Assembly (NCBI GenBank): GCA_011319805.1
Contig: SJRY01000293.1
Coordinates: forward strand, 346,979 to 410,978
Reading direction: 5' to 3'
Origin: Macrocybe gigantea
Taxonomy: Eukaryota > Basidiomycota > Agaricomycetes > Agaricales > Callistosporiaceae
Length of the DNA: 64,000 nt
The number at the start of each line of letters is the position of its first letter. Positions within the stretch are counted from its first letter, which is position 1. Under the pieces are notes generated by a model. That model was not told the DNA's origin. It saw only the letters and a list, made by a program, of their open reading frames with translations, and did no database searches. A program made the translations under genes and the position numbers. This document shows positions 60,519 through 64,000 of this stretch, piece after piece.

Positions 60519-62624
60519 ATGGTCGCCGCAACTTGGACCCACGTTTTCGACACACCCGTTTACAAGGGCAAGGCGACAATCAAAACCGGGCTCTTCATCA
60601 ACAATGAATTCGTCGAACCACTTGACAAGGCCACCTTCGAGTGAGTGTTGAAATTATCGAGGGGGTCGGATCCCTTTTCAACTGATTCTTTCGGTTCATA
60701 AAGCGTCGTCAATCCCGGTAACGTCGCATTCCGCCGCCTTGGTCCCATAACTGACATAGATGACTCACAGCGAACGGCAGGGTCATTTGTAGCGTATATG
60801 GCGCGGGTGCAAAGGACGTAGATCTTGCTGTCAAAGCCGCGAAGACCGCATACAAAACTTCCTGGGCCTGAAGGTGTCTGGCGAAGAGAGAGGTAGATTG
60901 TTGAACAAATTCGCAGACTTGGTTGAGGCAAATCTGGACGAATTGGCGGCCCTCGAAGCACTGAACGTCGGTAAGTTGAAGCCTTACATGGTTTCATGAG
61001 AACCAGAATTGGACACCCTCAAGGAAACCATATGCCTTTGCGAAGAATTTCGATTTGCAGGCGACCTTGAGGACGCTGAGGTACTACGCTGGCTGGGCTG
61101 ATAAGATCCAAGGAAAAACAATCGAGGTGCATCAGCTTCATTATGTGTTGAAATCTGCTCACACCATTGTCAGACCAGCCCCGCAAAGGTGTGCTATACT
61201 AGACACGAACCTATCGGTGTTGTCGTACGTCGCAAGATCCAGCCTTCCGAAAATTGACTGACAGAGCGCTGACAGGGTCAAATCATTCCATGGAACGCCC
61301 CTCGTGAGTCTGACTCTGGTTTACAAGACCGGGCGTTGATCCGATTTGGACGTGCAGTTCTTATGATTTCGTGGAAACTTGGACCTGCTTTAGCGACAGG
61401 AAACTGTGTGGTGATGAAGCCATCTGAACTGAGCCCATTGACAGCCTTGCGTGTCGCCGACCTAATCAGAGAAGCTGGTTTCCCCGCAGGCGTTGTGAAT
61501 ATCGTCAACGGCTTGGGCAACGTAGCTGGCCAGGCGATCAGCGAACATCCTCAAATTGAGAAGGTTGCATTTACAGGAAGTATATTCACCGGAAGGAAGG
61601 TTTTGGAGGCAGCGGCAAGACGAACCTGAAGCTAGTCACGCTGGAGCTCGGAGGTAAAAGCCCTGCGATCATTTTCGACGATGCGGACCTCGAACAAGCA
61701 GTGAAATGGGCTGGACATGGTATCTTGTAGGGGATTTCTCAGCATTTGATGGTGAAATGCAAGGTTGATGCTGAGAATCGCAGCTCCAACATGGGCCAAG
61801 CTTGCACCGCCGGATCCAGAATCTTCGTCCAAGAAGGAATTTATGACGAATTCATTAAGAGGTTCACCCGCGTCGCGGAGGGCCTGAAAGCTGGAGATCC
61901 GTTTGACCCTGACACGACCCATGGACCGCAGGTATCTCAAACACAATTCGAGGTGAGCGATGCAAAGTTCCCGGGAAGAGCGACTTCTTGATATTCGAAC
62001 CTAAGCGTGTCATGGGTTACATCGAGTCTGGCAAGAACGATTCAGCCAAAGTCATCACAGGCGGAGAGCGCCACGGAAGCGAAGGTTACTTCATCCAACC
62101 AACCGTCTTCACGGACTGTACTCCGGACATGAAGATTGCACGTGAAGAGATTTTCGGACCCGTGGCAGCGGTCTTCAAATTCAAAGATGAAGATGGTCAG
62201 TTCCGCTGTCCTTTTTTAGGCGCTCTCGTCGTTGACGGAGATCCATACTTCCGAAGATGTCATCGAGAAGGCCAACGATACGACCTACGGCCTTGCGTGT
62301 TCCGTATTCACGGAGAACTATCGTAGAGCGATGCGCACTGCTCACGGAATTGAAGCCGGGACGGCATGGGTGAGCGTCAAGTCGATGCTCGACACCTTGT
62401 GAATCTTGCTGAAAGGGCATCTGCAGGTGAACCTGGCCAACTATCCCGAGCACGCGGTGCCATTTGGAGGATTTAAACAATCTGGTATCGGCCGAGAGCT
62501 TGGCGAGTATGCACTGGAAAAGTAAGTTTCTTCATCTTTGGACAGGATCTTGAGCTCAATCATGAATCTTTAAAGCTACACTCAAGTAAAAGCTGTGCAC
62601 TTCAATTTGGACATCCGACTTTGA
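60519..62624 (+). CDS. Aldehyde dehydrogenase, NAD(P)-dependent
   Basis: Oxidises aldehydes to acids. Twelve exons, including one of 14 nt (60704-60717). Three missing bases (near 60865 in a G run, at about 61024, and near 61615) must be restored; then the frame closes at 501 residues, the usual ALDH length. Motifs: [31 protein letters not shown], the GSIFTGRKV loop, the catalytic Glu in [11 protein letters not shown], the catalytic Cys in [18 protein letters not shown] and [15 protein letters not shown]. No targeting signal is seen at the N-terminus, so the protein is probably cytosolic. The pattern of breaks, each in a conserved block and each one base short, suggests sequence error, but a young pseudogene is possible. 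Confidence 0.88.
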
Positions 62625-63028
62625 TTGTACGCACTTACATTCATGTACCTGTACTTTTATATGTGAAGCACTGGAGTTGGGAAAAGTTGAGCCAAACAAA
62701 TATGTGACAACAACTCTACAATGCCAGCGGCCGCATGCTTCTGACATGTCTCACGATTGCAACCGAAGCTCTAAACTCCCACCGTTATCTTATGCCGTCG
62801 TCTTGGGGCCTAGTCCACTTGACAGTTTCGGTTCAAAAAATTTCTGGGAAACACGAGAAAAGGTGGCTGACTTCCAACTTGTGATCCTGCGTAAGAACAG
62901 TGATATTTTTGCATCCAAAAAGGAGTTGGCAGGTCACGTATCTATCAATGCCAAGGAGGAGCTCACTGGTTTACCTTATGTGCCCTAAGGGTGAAGACGG
63001 ACGGTTGATCACGACGCGATCTAGCCCA
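62625..63028. other. Intergenic, ALDH to P450
   Basis: 404 bp between two plus-strand genes. No supported feature. Confidence 0.45.
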
Positions 63029-64000
63029 ATGTCCCTCCCACCCGCGCTCACAGCCTTAGATGTCGTTTTCTTTGTCCTTGGACTTCTGCTCATTAGAAGA
63101 CTTGTGTCTCGTCCAAGGCGAAGCCTGCCGTTGCCTCCAGGTCCCCGAGGATGGCCTTTGGTAGGCAATATATTTGACATGCCTTCGGAGAAGAATGGTT
63201 GGCTTTCGCGCAGTTGGGGGAAAAGTGGGGTACGAAGATTTTCAACTAGGCGGCAGTCGTCTTATAGAAGGAATAGGCAATATATCGTCCTTGACTATCA
63301 TAGGACAGACTCTCATCATCGTCAACTCTGCCAAAATCGCCAGCGACATGTTAGACAAGAAAGGTTCGATATACTCCGATCGTCCTGTCGTCCAGATGGC
63401 GGGAGAACTGTGCGGATGGAAAGACACTCTAGTCTTCCTTCCGTACGGTGATCCTTTCCGCCGAAGACGTCGCATGTTCCATTCTCTGCTTGGGAGCCAT
63501 ACGGCCGTGGCGAAGTACCACCCTGTAGAAGAAAACGAAAACACGCAATTCCTACGGCGCCTTATGTCTGATCCTGAAAACCTTTTGCAGCACATTCGAA
63601 GGTAAGCACACTGTAAAAGACAAGAAACTGATTTATATGACATTTGACTACTTAGAACTGCTGGCGCCATTATTCTCCGTATTTCGCATGGTTATGAGGT
63701 GCAAGACAACAACGACCCCTTTATCGAACTGGCAGATAAGGCAATGGTCCAATCTCGGCTGCAAGTGCTCCCGGAGCATTTTTGTCGACCTCATACCAGC
63801 CCGTATGTTTTCATTTTGGGGTTCTGCTATCCTCTCCTCACTCTTTTACAGTGCGTCATGTACCAGAATCGTTCCTGGCGCCGGTTTAAGAGAAAGGCCA
63901 AAGAATGGGCTGCAGTCGCACATGAGACGGTTAACCGACCACACAATTATGTCAAAGAGCAGATTGTACAAGGATTTGTTTGCATGCTAATCATATCACA
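63029..64000 (+). CDS. Cytochrome P450, 5' part, with several frame breaks
   Basis: Membrane-bound monooxygenase; the gene runs off the right edge before the haem-binding Cys. The ATG at 63029 opens a hydrophobic anchor (LDVVFFVLGLLLI), then the Pro-rich hinge LPLPPGPRGWPLVGN. Recognisable blocks are QTLIIVNSAKIASDMLDKKG, YSDRP, WKDTLVFLPYGDPFRRRRRM, TAGAIILRISHGYEVQD and KRKAKEWAAVAHETVNR, a pattern common in mushroom CYP families such as CYP5144 or CYP512; I do not choose between them. Introns lie at about 63232-63283 and 63602-63656, with a third ending at 63851. At least five single bases are missing, near 63197, 63754, 63781, 63877 and 63886, three of them in homopolymers. This is the highest density of breaks in the window, so a pseudogene is a real alternative. 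Confidence 0.85.

Noticed and set aside
56471..64000. SDR, ALDH and P450 as a secondary-metabolite cluster
   Set aside because: They are separated by an E2 gene and intergenic gaps, lie on different strands, and there is no backbone enzyme (PKS, NRPS, terpene synthase) in the window.
1..64000. CRISPR arrays, rRNA, tRNA, transposons, long terminal or inverted repeats
   Set aside because: I looked for repeated units, tRNA B-box-like motifs and transposase or reverse-transcriptase motifs on both strands by eye and found none that could be supported.

Overview
The window is nuclear DNA of a filamentous basidiomycete, most likely an Agaricomycete. Nearly every gene is split by many 45-70 nt GT-AG introns. 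Genes lie on both strands at about one per 2-3 kb. The gene content is eukaryotic (DIS3, MCM10, ASF1, eIF2-gamma). Two genes belong to groups I associate with Agaricomycetes: a secreted protein of a family named only by its conserved domain, and a helical-bundle/NB-ARC/TPR NLR. I placed about 150 introns by hand. Most gene models were checked by adding exon lengths and requiring a multiple of three.

Layout. 1-5 kb: 3' end of malate dehydrogenase, the bHLH factor CBF1, and a BAP31/YET gene beside a degraded tandem copy. 5-7.6 kb: membrane-anchored M20 carboxypeptidase (CPS1-like). 8.5-12.3 kb: an unknown coiled-coil membrane protein and a small hydrophobic protein. 12.8-23 kb: housekeeping block of SET5, DIS3, UBP6 and GCD11. 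24-28 kb: secreted SurE-like enzyme, a damaged fragment and an unknown intact gene. 28-32.4 kb: MCM10, with a MluI box just upstream, and an intronless bacterial-type PARG. 32.6-34.7 kb: duplicated-domain surface protein. 36-42.6 kb: LTE1-like RasGEF and ASF1. 43-46.3 kb: NLR. 47.9-57.7 kb: tandem GH3 beta-glucosidases and an SDR. 58-64 kb: UBE2S-like E2, aldehyde dehydrogenase and the start of a P450.

The genes do not form one pathway. Nuclear and cell-cycle functions are frequent (CBF1, SET5, DIS3, MCM10, ASF1, RasGEF, UBE2S), but promoter spacing shows only ordinary divergent and convergent neighbours. The accessory half (NLR, duplicated surface protein, GH3 pair, SDR, ALDH, P450) is typical of environment-facing gene sets in mushrooms.

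Two features run through the whole window. First, many conserved genes are interrupted by single-base frame breaks, mostly one missing base and often in short homopolymers; this looks more like uncorrected sequencing error than wholesale gene death. Second, GC-AG introns are unusually frequent. I found no CRISPR array, rRNA, tRNA or recognisable transposon, and no convincing new multi-gene system.
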